Positions 1-8,540 of a stretch of 64,000 bases of DNA are shown here, piece after piece. The DNA comes from Sphingomonadales bacterium (GTDB lineage Bacteria > Pseudomonadota > Alphaproteobacteria > Sphingomonadales > Sphingomonadaceae). The notes beneath the pieces were generated by a model that saw only the letters and a list, made by a program, of their open reading frames with translations, ran no database searches and was not told where the DNA came from. Numbering within the stretch: position 1 is the first letter of the stretch; each line of letters starts with the position of its first letter. Where the stretch lies: assembly GCA_028868535.1 (NCBI GenBank), contig JAGWUH010000013.1:1-64000 (forward strand), given 5' to 3'. The position numbers and the translations under genes were made by a program.

Positions 1-2231
1 GCGACAACGCTCTCGTTGCCGTGCTTGATCAGGAAGCAGTGCGAGTTGTCTGGCAGCGTGCGGACCAGTTCGAATTCGTGCTGTGTGAGACCAAACCCAT
101 CGATGTAGTCCTCTGCGCGCGCTTTGGGGTTAATCATAAAGATCTGCGTCGCAGCCTGCTCGATGACTGCGCTAGCGATCCGGCTCTCGAGTGCATCCTG
201 CGCGCTCTGCGTTGCAAAACCTACGATGCCGTTGCGCTTGCGGATTGTCTTTTCCCAATCCTTGATTCGCCGCACGAAAACGTCGTCATCGAGCGCTTTC
301 CAGCCTTCGTCGACAACGATAATTGCGGGCGAACCATCCAATCGCTCCTCGACGCGGTGGAAGAAGTACATGAGCGCTGGTGTGCGCATCGTCGGATCAT
401 CGAGGATCGACGTCATGTCAAATCCGACGGTCTGGGCAGACAGGTCGGTGAGGTCCGTCTCGTTATCGAACAGCCAAGCGCGCTCTCCAAGCCCCCACCA
501 AGAACGCATACGACTGTAAAGGTCGCCGGAATGCGGCCGCGCATGGCCACGTAAGAGCTCGACGAGGTAGCAAAGACGGCGGCGATTGGGCGCCTGCGCG
601 AAGTTGGCCTCGATCGCGTCGCGCACTACATCAATTTCGGCAACGTCAAGTCCACCGGCAAGAAGGGCGAGCCAGTCGATCAGGAATTGCCGGTTCCCAG
701 GGGTATCAGGTAGCTGCAGCGGATTGAGGCCAGACGCGGAGCCTGGGCGCAGCCGGTCGTACTGGCCGCCGATTGCTCGGATGAACAATTCGGCACCCCG
801 GTCTTTGTCGAAGAAAACAATCCGCGGCGCGAACTTGCGCGCTTGCGCCAGCAGGAAATTCAGGACGACCGTCTTGCCTGAGCCGGACGGTCCAATGACG
901 GTGAAATTGCCCAAATCATTGTGGTGGAAGCTGAAGAAGTAAGGTCCAGCCGCCGTTGTTTCAAACAGCGTAACCGCATCGCCCCAGTGGTTGCCGCGGG
1001 GGCGACCCACAGGAAAATTGTGAAGGCTGGCCAGCCCCGCGAAATTGCCGGTCGAGACCAAACCTTTACGAGTGATGTAGCGAAAATTGCCGGGAAATTG
1101 AGACCAGAACGTCGCCTCCAAAGCGATGTCTTCGCGCACGCCTACAATTCCAAGATCGGCCAGGCCTGCGATGACTTCAGCGACCTGGGCATCGACCTCT
1201 TCGAATGTCTGACCACGCAGCGCTATTGTGGTGTGGTGTTCACCAAAGCCTGTTCTTCCTGCCGCCACGTCATCCTTCGCTAGCGTGAGCTCGGCGCGCA
1301 GTGACAAGGCCTCATCTTCTGCCGAACGCATCCGGCGCAAAGCAAGATTCATGGCAGACAGCGCAGCTCGTTGGTCGACAAACGCAAACGACTGGCTGAC
1401 CGTCATTTCAAACGGCATGCGATAAAGTTCGTCGAACATGCCTGGTAGCGTCTGGCCCGGATAATCCTTGATCGAGACGACGGCGCCGAACTGGCGCGAA
1501 GAATATCCCATCGCGCCCAATTCAAATGTCTCTTCACCAAAGCTCGCACGTCGCCATGCGACCTGATTTGCAAGTTCGGCGTGGGGTAGCCCCATTGGCC
1601 GCATCTCACCATTGAAGATGCAAGCCAGGAACTCGAGCTGCTCCGATCGCATTCCAGTTGGCGTTGCCTGTAGAGACAATAGGTTCGGCGCGTAGTTACT
1701 CAGCGAAGCCATGATCGCTTGCGTGGCGGAGTCTAGCGCCCGCAAGTCGCTTGCGAATGCGGCTGCTCTCTCGTGATCGCTGCGCGGCAACAGATCACGC
1801 AGTCGCGACAGGAGCCCAATCCGGCCCTGGATGGGTCGGCGCACGACCGTCAAGAAAAGGTCATTCACGAACATCTGCCGTGAGGCGAGCCGTGCGCGCC
1901 AACGCTCATCGAGACTGCGCGAAAATTCATCGCCAAAATGCGATTCCAGCGCAGCCTCGGCTTTGCGGCGGATCACATGGTGATAGATTGCAAACCGGGA
2001 GTTTCCGATGGCCTGCAGCATTTCATCTCGCAGGGCGCCTCGGTAGTTGAGCTCGTCCGTATCGGCCGTCTCGAACAGCAAGCCGCCGAGCCGAATTGTC
2101 TGCAACAGCAGATTGTCGCGCGTCGTAATCGTCACGGGGTTGACGTGGCGCGCGTATGGCAAATGCGCCGCAGCCATCCGTTCACGTGCGACCGTACGCG
2201 CTTCTTGGCTCAGGGACGGTAGGAGTTGCAT
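1..2231 (-). CDS. virB4: VirB4-family type IV secretion ATPase, 3' end outside window
   Basis: This is the cytoplasmic energising ATPase of a type IV secretion system. The frame starts at an ATG at 2231 (MQLLPSLSQEART...) behind a GGGG stretch and stays open for 743 codons to the left edge, so roughly the last 50 residues are missing compared with a family length near 790-800. The N-terminal CagE/TrbE/VirB domain is followed by a Walker A motif (GPSGSGKT, about residue 447) and a Walker B motif (AIIVVDEGWKALDD, about residue 640). The start overlaps the end of virB3 by 22 nt, which suggests translational coupling in a virB2-virB3-virB4 order. Known family role: driving pilus assembly and substrate transfer. 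Whether the system moves DNA or effectors cannot be told from this fragment. Confidence 0.93.
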   Translation of the reverse strand, partial: MQLLPSLSQEARTVARERMAAAHLPYARHVNPVTITTRDNLLLQTIRLGGLLFETADTDELNYRGALRDEMLQAIGNSRFAIYHHVIRRKAEAALESHFGDEFSRSLDERWRARLASRQMFVNDLFLTVVRRPIQGRIGLLSRLRDLLPRSDHERAAAFASDLRALDSATQAIMASLSNYAPNLLSLQATPTGMRSEQLEFLACIFNGEMRPMGLPHAELANQVAWRRASFGEETFELGAMGYSSRQFGAVVSIKDYPGQTLPGMFDELYRMPFEMTVSQSFAFVDQRAALSAMNLALRRMRSAEDEALSLRAELTLAKDDVAAGRTGFGEHHTTIALRGQTFEEVDAQVAEVIAGLADLGIVGVREDIALEATFWSQFPGNFRYITRKGLVSTGNFAGLASLHNFPVGRPRGNHWGDAVTLFETTAAGPYFFSFHHNDLGNFTVIGPSGSGKTVVLNFLLAQARKFAPRIVFFDKDRGAELFIRAIGGQYDRLRPGSASGLNPLQLPDTPGNRQFLIDWLALLAGGLDVAEIDVVRDAIEANFAQAPNRRRLCYLVELLRGHARPHSGDLYSRMRSWWGLGERAWLFDNETDLTDLSAQTVGFDMTSILDDPTMRTPALMYFFHRVEERLDGSPAIIVVDEGWKALDDDVFVRRIKDWEKTIRKRNGIVGFATQSAQDALESRIASAVIEQAATQIFMINPKARAEDYIDGFGLTQHEFELVRTLPDNSHCFLIKHGNESVV

Positions 2232-2497
2232 CCCCACACCGGATGGTTGGGAACGCGCGGCGTGCGACTGACGCGAGTGATCCACAGATCGAAGAAGCGG
2301 GGCTCACGAAGGCATAGCGCGACGCCGAAAATGTGAAACGCCAGAGCGAGCAACACAGCCCAGAACGACTTGAAGATCAAGAACAACTCAGCGGCGAAAA
2401 TTCCGTTCACTACGAAAAAACTATAAGTGACGCCGGCGAACATCTGTGGTCGAGTAAGCGCCACAAAGACAGTCTGGCGTTGAAGGACCCCGGCCAT
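2210..2497 (-). CDS. virB3: VirB3-like type IV secretion membrane protein
   Basis: A 95-residue protein starting at ATG 2497 (MAGVLQRQTVFVALTRPQMF). It has the VirB3 signature: a short N-terminus with the conserved 'LTRPxMFxGV' segment, one long hydrophobic hairpin (about residues 17-58) and a basic C-terminus. VirB3 is an inner-membrane partner of VirB4 that is needed for pilus biogenesis. It begins 8 nt after the virB2 stop and its own 3' end overlaps virB4, so the three genes form one transcription unit. A longer upstream extension in the same frame reads through virB2 out of frame and is not credible. Confidence 0.85.
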   Translation of the reverse strand: MAGVLQRQTVFVALTRPQMFAGVTYSFFVVNGIFAAELFLIFKSFWAVLLALAFHIFGVALCLREPRFFDLWITRVSRTPRVPNHPVWGCNSYRP

Positions 2498-2505
2498 TCG
2501 CGCCT

Positions 2506-2820
2506 CTAACTGCCGGTAGCTGCGGAACGAATGCCTGCGACTATGCTGGCAGCGCCAAAAACGATGAAGCAGCCTAGGATCACAACGGCCCCGTGCCGCC
2601 AATTGATCCGTCCCGTGAGCATAAGGAATCCGACTGCTGCCACCGCAATGACTGCAACGACCGTCGCCACCGTACCGAGGAGCGTGCCCTGAAGCCAGTT
2701 CATCGCATTGATGATGACGCCGGAGCCTTGGGGATCCGCCAGATCCTGCGCAAATGCTGCGCTGGGAGACAGCAAGACTGCAAGGGGCACCCCGTATCTT
2801 AAACGCTCGATGTCGATCAC
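2506..2820 (-). CDS. virB2: VirB2/TrbC-family pilin
   Basis: A 104-residue pilin precursor. I chose the GTG at 2820 because a GGGGAAG Shine-Dalgarno lies 5 nt upstream; in-frame upstream starts at 2856 and 2871 have no such site. A signal peptide ending at SPSAAFAQ is followed by a short polar segment and two hydrophobic helices around 'VGFLMLTGRINWRHG', the standard VirB2/TrbC layout. The mature subunit would polymerise into the conjugative or effector pilus. It is the first gene of the virB2-3-4 run and lies 164 nt from a divergent gene encoding a second protein of the same family. Confidence 0.85.
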   Translation of the reverse strand: MIDIERLRYGVPLAVLLSPSAAFAQDLADPQGSGVIINAMNWLQGTLLGTVATVVAVIAVAAVGFLMLTGRINWRHGAVVILGCFIVFGAASIVAGIRSAATGS

Positions 2821-2984
2821 GTGAACTTCCCCATGCAACGCAGCAGCAGACGTCATTCCGCAAGCTCGCAAAACCTCATTTTCCCAATGCCATTCTAGTT
2901 CATCTGGCTTGTCCTTGCCAGAGTCAAGATGACTGTGTCACTACGAGTCAAAGCGGACCTGTGTAGCGAGAACTGGGATCGATT

Positions 2985-3326
2985 GTGGAGGAAATTGCTA
3001 GCCCTAATGCGAGCGCTTTGGCCGCGGCCGTTGATTGGATGGTCGCCCTATTGTCGGGGCGCTTGGGGACGTCAATTGCCGTTATCGCGTTTGCCTGGAC
3101 TGGCTATCTGATGCTGCAAGGACGTTTTGCGATTCGCGAGAGCGCAAAGGTAGTGCTTGGATCCTTCTTGTTATTTGGCGCGTCGGCAATTGCGCATGGT
3201 TTGGTTCAGTTCGCACAACGGGAAGGCGCAACACGCACTTCCGCCGCGGCGGTTTCGCCCGCTTCTGTCGCGGCCCCACCTAAACCGCATTTTGATCCTT
3301 ACGCCGGGGCGTCGCTGCCTAATTAA
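2985..3326 (+). CDS. Second TrbC/VirB2-like pilin-family protein
   Basis: A 113-residue protein with a GTG start. Residues about 16-75 contain two hydrophobic helices around 'WTGYLMLQGRFAIRES', which lines up with 'AVGFLMLTGRINWRHG' of the neighbouring VirB2, so the two are paralogues by inspection. Unlike VirB2 it shows no obvious cleavable signal peptide, and it has an extra Ala/Pro-rich C-terminal tail of about 35 residues. It is transcribed away from virB2, and the 164-nt gap probably holds both promoters. The Shine-Dalgarno is weak (GGGA). It could be an alternative or minor pilin, an assembly decoy, or a relic of a second type IV locus. Confidence 0.65.
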   Translation: MEEIASPNASALAAAVDWMVALLSGRLGTSIAVIAFAWTGYLMLQGRFAIRESAKVVLGSFLLFGASAIAHGLVQFAQREGATRTSAAAVSPASVAAPPKPHFDPYAGASLPN

Positions 3327-3612
3327 AGGTGTGCGACGAGTGCAAATCTGATCCGCGGGAGTAAGCAATCTTGGTCACCATTTAGGGCTGATCGATCATA
3401 TGGTTAGCTTCAATCCACGTCAGCACAAGCCGTCTGGATAACAGGCGCATAACATCGCTTTAGGCCGCTTCAAGTCACAATATCAATGCCTTTCGGCTTG
3501 CGGACACCGTGTTGGGCGTACTCTGTTTATGCGCTTTCCAACCACCTCAAACAGCGCGGCGCAGAGAAAATACCTGCGCGCCGCCGATCGCTGTGGTTGC
3601 GCTCCAATGCTG
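3327..3612. other. Intergenic, no gene recognised
   Basis: 286 bp between the convergent ends of the pilin-like gene and the small membrane protein gene. No convincing reading frame, RNA gene or strong hairpin is visible. It probably contains the 3' untranslated ends of both units. Confidence 0.5.
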
Positions 3613-3885
3613 TCAACCCATAAAGGAGCAGTGGCTGCACCCTCTCTTAAACAAGCCAACCCCCCAAACAGCGAAATAGCGCGCGCCACAGGAAGGGCAG
3701 TAAGTAGTCAATAGAATATATATCGCTTTGATATAAGATGATAAATATAGGACAACAAATAATAAAAAAGCGATAGGCACCGCTGGTTTATATATAAAAT
3801 ATACGGCCATTATGACGGCTATTGACGCAAATGGACCTAGAAGAAGGAGTGCTAAAAGGACAATCCTGATTCGCTCCAATTTCAT
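3613..3885 (-). CDS. Small membrane protein with CxxC...CxxC motif, candidate immunity protein
   Basis: A 90-residue protein with no family I recognise. Residues about 7-31 and 36-60 are two hydrophobic helices. The C-terminal third carries Cys63-Pro-Ser-Cys66 and Cys83-Ser-His-Cys86, a zinc-ribbon-like arrangement. Its ATG overlaps the stop codon of the RHS gene by 4 nt (ATGA), so it is translationally coupled to it. In polymorphic toxin loci the gene directly after an RHS toxin normally encodes its cognate immunity protein; assigning that role here is inference from position, size and membrane location. The base composition is notably AT-rich, as is usual for variable toxin-immunity ends. 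Confidence 0.6.
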   Translation of the reverse strand: MKLERIRIVLLALLLLGPFASIAVIMAVYFIYKPAVPIAFLLFVVLYLSSYIKAIYILLTTYCPSCGARYFAVWGVGLFKRGCSHCSFMG

Positions 3886-6800
3886 TTTCCACCAGCCTTA
3901 CACCCTAAATTGGCCAATTCGATCCCGTGCGACGTAGTTTGAAGCAAACCAAACAAGAAGCCAACTTTAGGCCCCACGGTCAAGCCGAGCCCATAATTAG
4001 TTTGGCCATGATCAGCGGTTATAGATGCACCCACTGGTCCAGCCCCCAATTGACCTGTTACAACCTCACTGTGAGACGCCCCATTTGATGTAGTGCCATT
4101 GTCCAATCCAAGACCGGCTCCGACAATTACGCCCAACCCGACCCCACCGCCGTGATAATAATCGAAAACAATTCGTCCGTTATCCTCAAGGGAAAGCCCG
4201 GCGCCAGCGGCGCCAATTCCTATATATCCCCCGGCAACATCTGCACCGAGTCTGATCCGGTTGCCCGGGATAAGTGAAGCCAAGCCGCATATGCCTTGAT
4301 TCAACAAGCTCCCGCTTTGCGGCTCACTCGTGCCGCCCCCGAGCCATTTTGCGGGTGCCGGCGTGAGGGATCCACCCCCAGTGAAGGCCGGCCCGAAGAA
4401 CGTGGGCGGGGCTGATCCGCCGTAGCTGGCGCCGCCGAACCCGCTGCCCCCCAACCCGCTCCATGGCCCCCAACCCGCCGACGAGCCGCTCCCTCCAGAC
4501 TTGCCGACGTTGGCATTTACAATTATGTCTTCGGGCGCGTAGGTGGTGTAACAACTGACGTTCGGATAGAGGCAGCCGTTGTCGGTTCCCGCAGGGTCAA
4601 CCTGGTTAACCGGATCACCGTGTGCATAGTTGTACCAGTTGAGCCCGTCGCCATAGCCGATAGGGTCAGTCTGCATGAATCGTCCTAGCGTCGCCGAATA
4701 CCAGCGTGCCTTGTAGTTGTAGAGACCGACCTCTCTGAACCAGGTCTGCCCGGTGTACTGGAATCGCCCAATGTTCGTCGACGACGGAATCCCATACTCA
4801 TCGTAGCTGTTCACGCCGATCAGGTTGCCCGCACTGTCCGAAATCGCAGTGATCGAGCCGCGCTCGTCGCCCTGCATGAACCGGCGATCTGTCGTACCCG
4901 CGCCCTCGTACCACACGATTGCCTCGTCGCTACCGGGCACTGTCACATAGCGCCGTAGGATTGTGCCCGCAGGGTTCGTCACTTCCGCAGCGATCTGTCC
5001 GCCGTCGTAGTAGAACCGCGTCGAGCCCGCCGCGTCATATTCGCTCAGACGACTCAAGGGATCGTAGTAGAGCGAGGCTGACGGCGCGCTCTTCAACTCA
5101 TTGAGCTTGCTATAGACGTAGCTCGAGCTTCCCGATGTTGCGACGTTGCCATTTGCATCATAACTTAGCGAAGTTGCGCCCGAGGCGGTGTACTGGTTGA
5201 GCCCGTTCGTCGTATAGTTGCGGCTCACGTTCATCGCGCCCGTCCACGAGTAGGCCGTGTTACTGCGCGTAATCGAAGCGATCTGCGAGGCCGGATTGTA
5301 GCCGATCGCCGTGCCGACTCCGTTGACCGCGCCGATCACGTTGTCGTTGGCGGAGTTCGGAAACGACAGTCGCACGCCGGCAAGTCGGCCAACCGCGTCG
5401 TAGGCGTAGCTGCGCGACGTGCCGTTGCCGTAGGCCACCTGCGTTCGCCGCCCGACGCTGTCATAGCTAAAGCTGGCCAATGCGCCCACGCCCGACGTCG
5501 CTCCATTCTCCCCGATCGAGGTCAACAGGTTGGCATAGTCGTACCCGTAAGTCACGTACGTGCCATCGCCCCAGGTCATGCGCGAACGGCGACTGGCATT
5601 GTCATACTGATAACTGAGCGTCCCGAACGGCTGACCCGCGCTGATCAGGCGTCCAAGCGCATCGTAATTGTTGGTGAGTGTTGTCCCATCACCGGCCCGC
5701 GACACCTGCACCACCTGGCCGACCATGTTGTAGCTGTAGCTGACCGGGTAATCGTAGGGGTAGCTCAGCGCCCCGCCGGGCGTGCGGCTGACAAGCTGGC
5801 CCGGTCCATCGTAGGCCAGCGTCATCGTGCTGCCGTCGCGTAGCCGGTGCAGCGTGACGTTGCTGTTTGCGTCGTAGCTGAACTGCTCGTAATCGCTCGA
5901 GTTGCTGGTTCCTGCTCCCACTGTAGCCGAGGGATAGTTAATCTGCGAGAGCCGGTCCCAGAAGTCGTATGTATACGAGGTGCGGTTGTTTTGCGCGTCG
6001 ACAATCGATGCCAGTTTCTGGTTGGTGCCATAGACGTAGGTTGCTGTGGCGACCGGCGATGTTGTTCCCACACCTTCGGTGACGCTGGTCACACGGCCTA
6101 GCGCGTCGTAAGCGGTCTGCGTGACTCGGTCAGGACCGTTGGCACCGGTCGTTTGCGCCGGCGCGCAGGAGCTCGCCGGCGAGCCCGGCACGCTCGCGAG
6201 GTTCATGTACTGGATCGTGCAATTCGGCCGGCCCACGTTGTCATAGAGCTGGTCCTGGACAGCATAGACGGTGCTGCCGCTCGCCAGCGACTGCCGCTGT
6301 GGCCGGTCATAGCTATCAAGCGTCACGTTGGTGCGCTGAACTTCGGCAAAGCTGTTCCATGCCCCCGCCGACTGGTCGGCCACGGTGCCGACCTGCGTTT
6401 GTGTCAAAGCTCCATCGGCATTGTAGGTGTATTTCGTGGCCGATGGCGTGCGCGAACCGGCGCCGTCAGGGTCAGGGCCGACAACGCCGACGAGCCGGCG
6501 CGCGGCGTCGAAGCGGTATACCGTCGTCTGGTTGCTCCCCAGCGCGCCAACCGAGCTGGCGAGGTTGCCGATCAGGTCATAGCTGCTCGAGGTCGTCGTG
6601 CTTAGCGAGTTGTCGCCCGCTGCGACGGTCTGCGATATCGGGAACAGATTGTTCGCGGTGCCCGCTACCTGCGGGCCGTAGCCGATCGAGGTTTTCATCT
6701 CGTCCGCCGTTCCAGCGCAGGGCGCGGGTCCGCTGAGCGAATTGGCGCCGGAGTTCGTTACGGGTGCTCCATCACTGGTCCGGCACCGCGAAATGCCGGT

Positions 6801-8471
6801 CAGGACAAGGTGCGGGGTCCCCGAAGGCGCGATCGAGCCGGAAGCGTTCTTGTAGTACGCTTGTTGCGAGGTGTAGCTGTACCGCACCTGGGACCGCTTG
6901 CCCGAGCTGTCTGCCGGTAATGTCACGGAGGTCAGCAAACCGTGCGCGTCATACGTGTAAGCGGTCGTATGCGAAGGGCCGAACCCCGTCATGTTGTAGT
7001 TTAGGTAATAATTGTCGGTCCTTTGCGTGACGATGTTGCAGTCAACAGGCCCGGTGCAGTTGCTCTTGTAGGAAAACAGCGTCAAAATCCACGGCTGTGA
7101 TCCCGAACCCCAGGAGTTCCTGCTGGCCCCAATTGACGCAAGGTTACCTGTAGCGGTGTAGTCGTATGTAAAATACAGCCTGGAAGTACCGGATAAGCTG
7201 GGTGTGCTCATGGTCGTTACGCGACCATATTGGTCCTGGCTGTATGCCGTATGGTTGTTCAGGGCGTCGGTGATCGAAAGAATCGTTCCCGATATGCCGT
7301 CTGCGATCGTTGTGCGGATCAGTCCGTTCGGACCCGTCAAGGTCCCGGTCATTAGCGTGCCCGACTTCCAGTCAGTGGTGACTGGCGATCCCCCGACCAT
7401 CAGGAAACCTGGCGTCGTGGACGACTGGGCAAATCCATAAGTGTAGGCGATGCCGTCTCGCGTGAGAGAATTGATCCAGCCGTTGCTGTCATAGCCCACA
7501 GTGAGGGTGTCGCTTGTTGCGGCCGGTCGCTTCACTGAAATCGGTCGTGACGTGCTGTCCAGGGTGAACACCGTACCGGCACCGGCAGGATCGGTTACGG
7601 TCATCACCGTATTTGTACCCGACGCCGCATAGGCAAAGCCGAGCGAGGGCCAACTCTGCGTCAGCCCTGCGCAATTGTCCGCGGCAGGATCGCAGTAGTC
7701 CGCAGCGTTGTTGATCGCCTGCACGCCCGTCACGCGATTGTAGGCCGTCGCATCACTGCCGATGACTGAACTTCCGGCGTAAGCAAACTTGAGCTGGAAC
7801 CCGGCCGTGCTATTCACTGACTGCAGGCGCAGATAGGTGTATGTGAACGTTCCACCTAGCGGTATCGAGATGGTCGATACCTGCTGCTTGTAGGTAAAAG
7901 TAATCTGCTCGCCGGTAGGTAGTACCATGCTGGTCGGCACGGCTTGCACCAGCCCGCCACCGTAGATGTAACCTGAGTTGAGCGGAAACTGGGTGTTGGT
8001 GAAGTTGATCTGCGTGCCGTCTCGCATCGTATAGAGGTAACCACCGGTTACTGCCGCCAACGAGGTCCCGTTATGACTGGTGAACGTCGTCCCCGAGACC
8101 GAGAATGTGTCGCTCGAAGTGCCGATTGTCACAGTTGCAGACGTTCCTGACAAAGTCATCTGCAACGAGATGTTGTAGCTGTTGGTCCAGGCCGAGCCGG
8201 TATAGGTCTGATTATAGGCCAACTGGCTTGAACCCGACGCGCCGATTGAGATGCCCGGTGTGCTGACAGTAATATGGCCGTTCGCAGCATTGACCGAGTT
8301 CTCGTCCACATAGGCGCGTTCTGGCGGCACTGGAGCTGGCGCGGCTTGGGCACCTGCGACCTGACTAGTTGTCAGTGTGGCAATCAGACTCGCCGAAGCC
8401 AGCAATGCGATTCGCCGCGCGCGTGTCGCCCGATCGCCACTTGCCTTTGTGGTATTCAGAAATATTCCCAT
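3882..8471 (-). CDS. Secreted RHS/YD-repeat protein with variable C-terminal domain
   Basis: A 1529-residue protein from ATG 8471; TTG 8489 and GTG 8480 are alternative in-frame starts. An N-terminal hydrophobic segment ending at SQVAGAQA is a Sec signal peptide. Many YD repeats (YDxxGRL type) fill the middle. The conserved RHS-associated core (RWYSATLGRFMQTDPIGYG ... NQVDPAG) ends near residue 1295. Beyond it lie about 234 residues unlike the repeat body: a Gly/Ser-rich linker, then a glycine-rich segment (from about 1400) alternating polar and apolar residues, which I cannot match to a known toxin fold. RHS proteins form a shell enclosing their C-terminal toxin. The gene sits between a Calx-beta partner gene 69 nt upstream and a coupled small membrane gene. 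Confidence 0.9.
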   Translation of the reverse strand: MGIFLNTTKASGDRATRARRIALLASASLIATLTTSQVAGAQAAPAPVPPERAYVDENSVNAANGHITVSTPGISIGASGSSQLAYNQTYTGSAWTNSYNISLQMTLSGTSATVTIGTSSDTFSVSGTTFTSHNGTSLAAVTGGYLYTMRDGTQINFTNTQFPLNSGYIYGGGLVQAVPTSMVLPTGEQITFTYKQQVSTISIPLGGTFTYTYLRLQSVNSTAGFQLKFAYAGSSVIGSDATAYNRVTGVQAINNAADYCDPAADNCAGLTQSWPSLGFAYAASGTNTVMTVTDPAGAGTVFTLDSTSRPISVKRPAATSDTLTVGYDSNGWINSLTRDGIAYTYGFAQSSTTPGFLMVGGSPVTTDWKSGTLMTGTLTGPNGLIRTTIADGISGTILSITDALNNHTAYSQDQYGRVTTMSTPSLSGTSRLYFTYDYTATGNLASIGASRNSWGSGSQPWILTLFSYKSNCTGPVDCNIVTQRTDNYYLNYNMTGFGPSHTTAYTYDAHGLLTSVTLPADSSGKRSQVRYSYTSQQAYYKNASGSIAPSGTPHLVLTGISRCRTSDGAPVTNSGANSLSGPAPCAGTADEMKTSIGYGPQVAGTANNLFPISQTVAAGDNSLSTTTSSSYDLIGNLASSVGALGSNQTTVYRFDAARRLVGVVGPDPDGAGSRTPSATKYTYNADGALTQTQVGTVADQSAGAWNSFAEVQRTNVTLDSYDRPQRQSLASGSTVYAVQDQLYDNVGRPNCTIQYMNLASVPGSPASSCAPAQTTGANGPDRVTQTAYDALGRVTSVTEGVGTTSPVATATYVYGTNQKLASIVDAQNNRTSYTYDFWDRLSQINYPSATVGAGTSNSSDYEQFSYDANSNVTLHRLRDGSTMTLAYDGPGQLVSRTPGGALSYPYDYPVSYSYNMVGQVVQVSRAGDGTTLTNNYDALGRLISAGQPFGTLSYQYDNASRRSRMTWGDGTYVTYGYDYANLLTSIGENGATSGVGALASFSYDSVGRRTQVAYGNGTSRSYAYDAVGRLAGVRLSFPNSANDNVIGAVNGVGTAIGYNPASQIASITRSNTAYSWTGAMNVSRNYTTNGLNQYTASGATSLSYDANGNVATSGSSSYVYSKLNELKSAPSASLYYDPLSRLSEYDAAGSTRFYYDGGQIAAEVTNPAGTILRRYVTVPGSDEAIVWYEGAGTTDRRFMQGDERGSITAISDSAGNLIGVNSYDEYGIPSSTNIGRFQYTGQTWFREVGLYNYKARWYSATLGRFMQTDPIGYGDGLNWYNYAHGDPVNQVDPAGTDNGCLYPNVSCYTTYAPEDIIVNANVGKSGGSGSSAGWGPWSGLGGSGFGGASYGGSAPPTFFGPAFTGGGSLTPAPAKWLGGGTSEPQSGSLLNQGICGLASLIPGNRIRLGADVAGGYIGIGAAGAGLSLEDNGRIVFDYYHGGGVGLGVIVGAGLGLDNGTTSNGASHSEVVTGQLGAGPVGASITADHGQTNYGLGLTVGPKVGFLFGLLQTTSHGIELANLGCKAGGK

Positions 8472-8540
8472 TGCCCCCACATCCCTCAAACAAGAAATAA
8501 AGCGCGTAGATATTACCCCAATAAATACTTACGAGACGCT

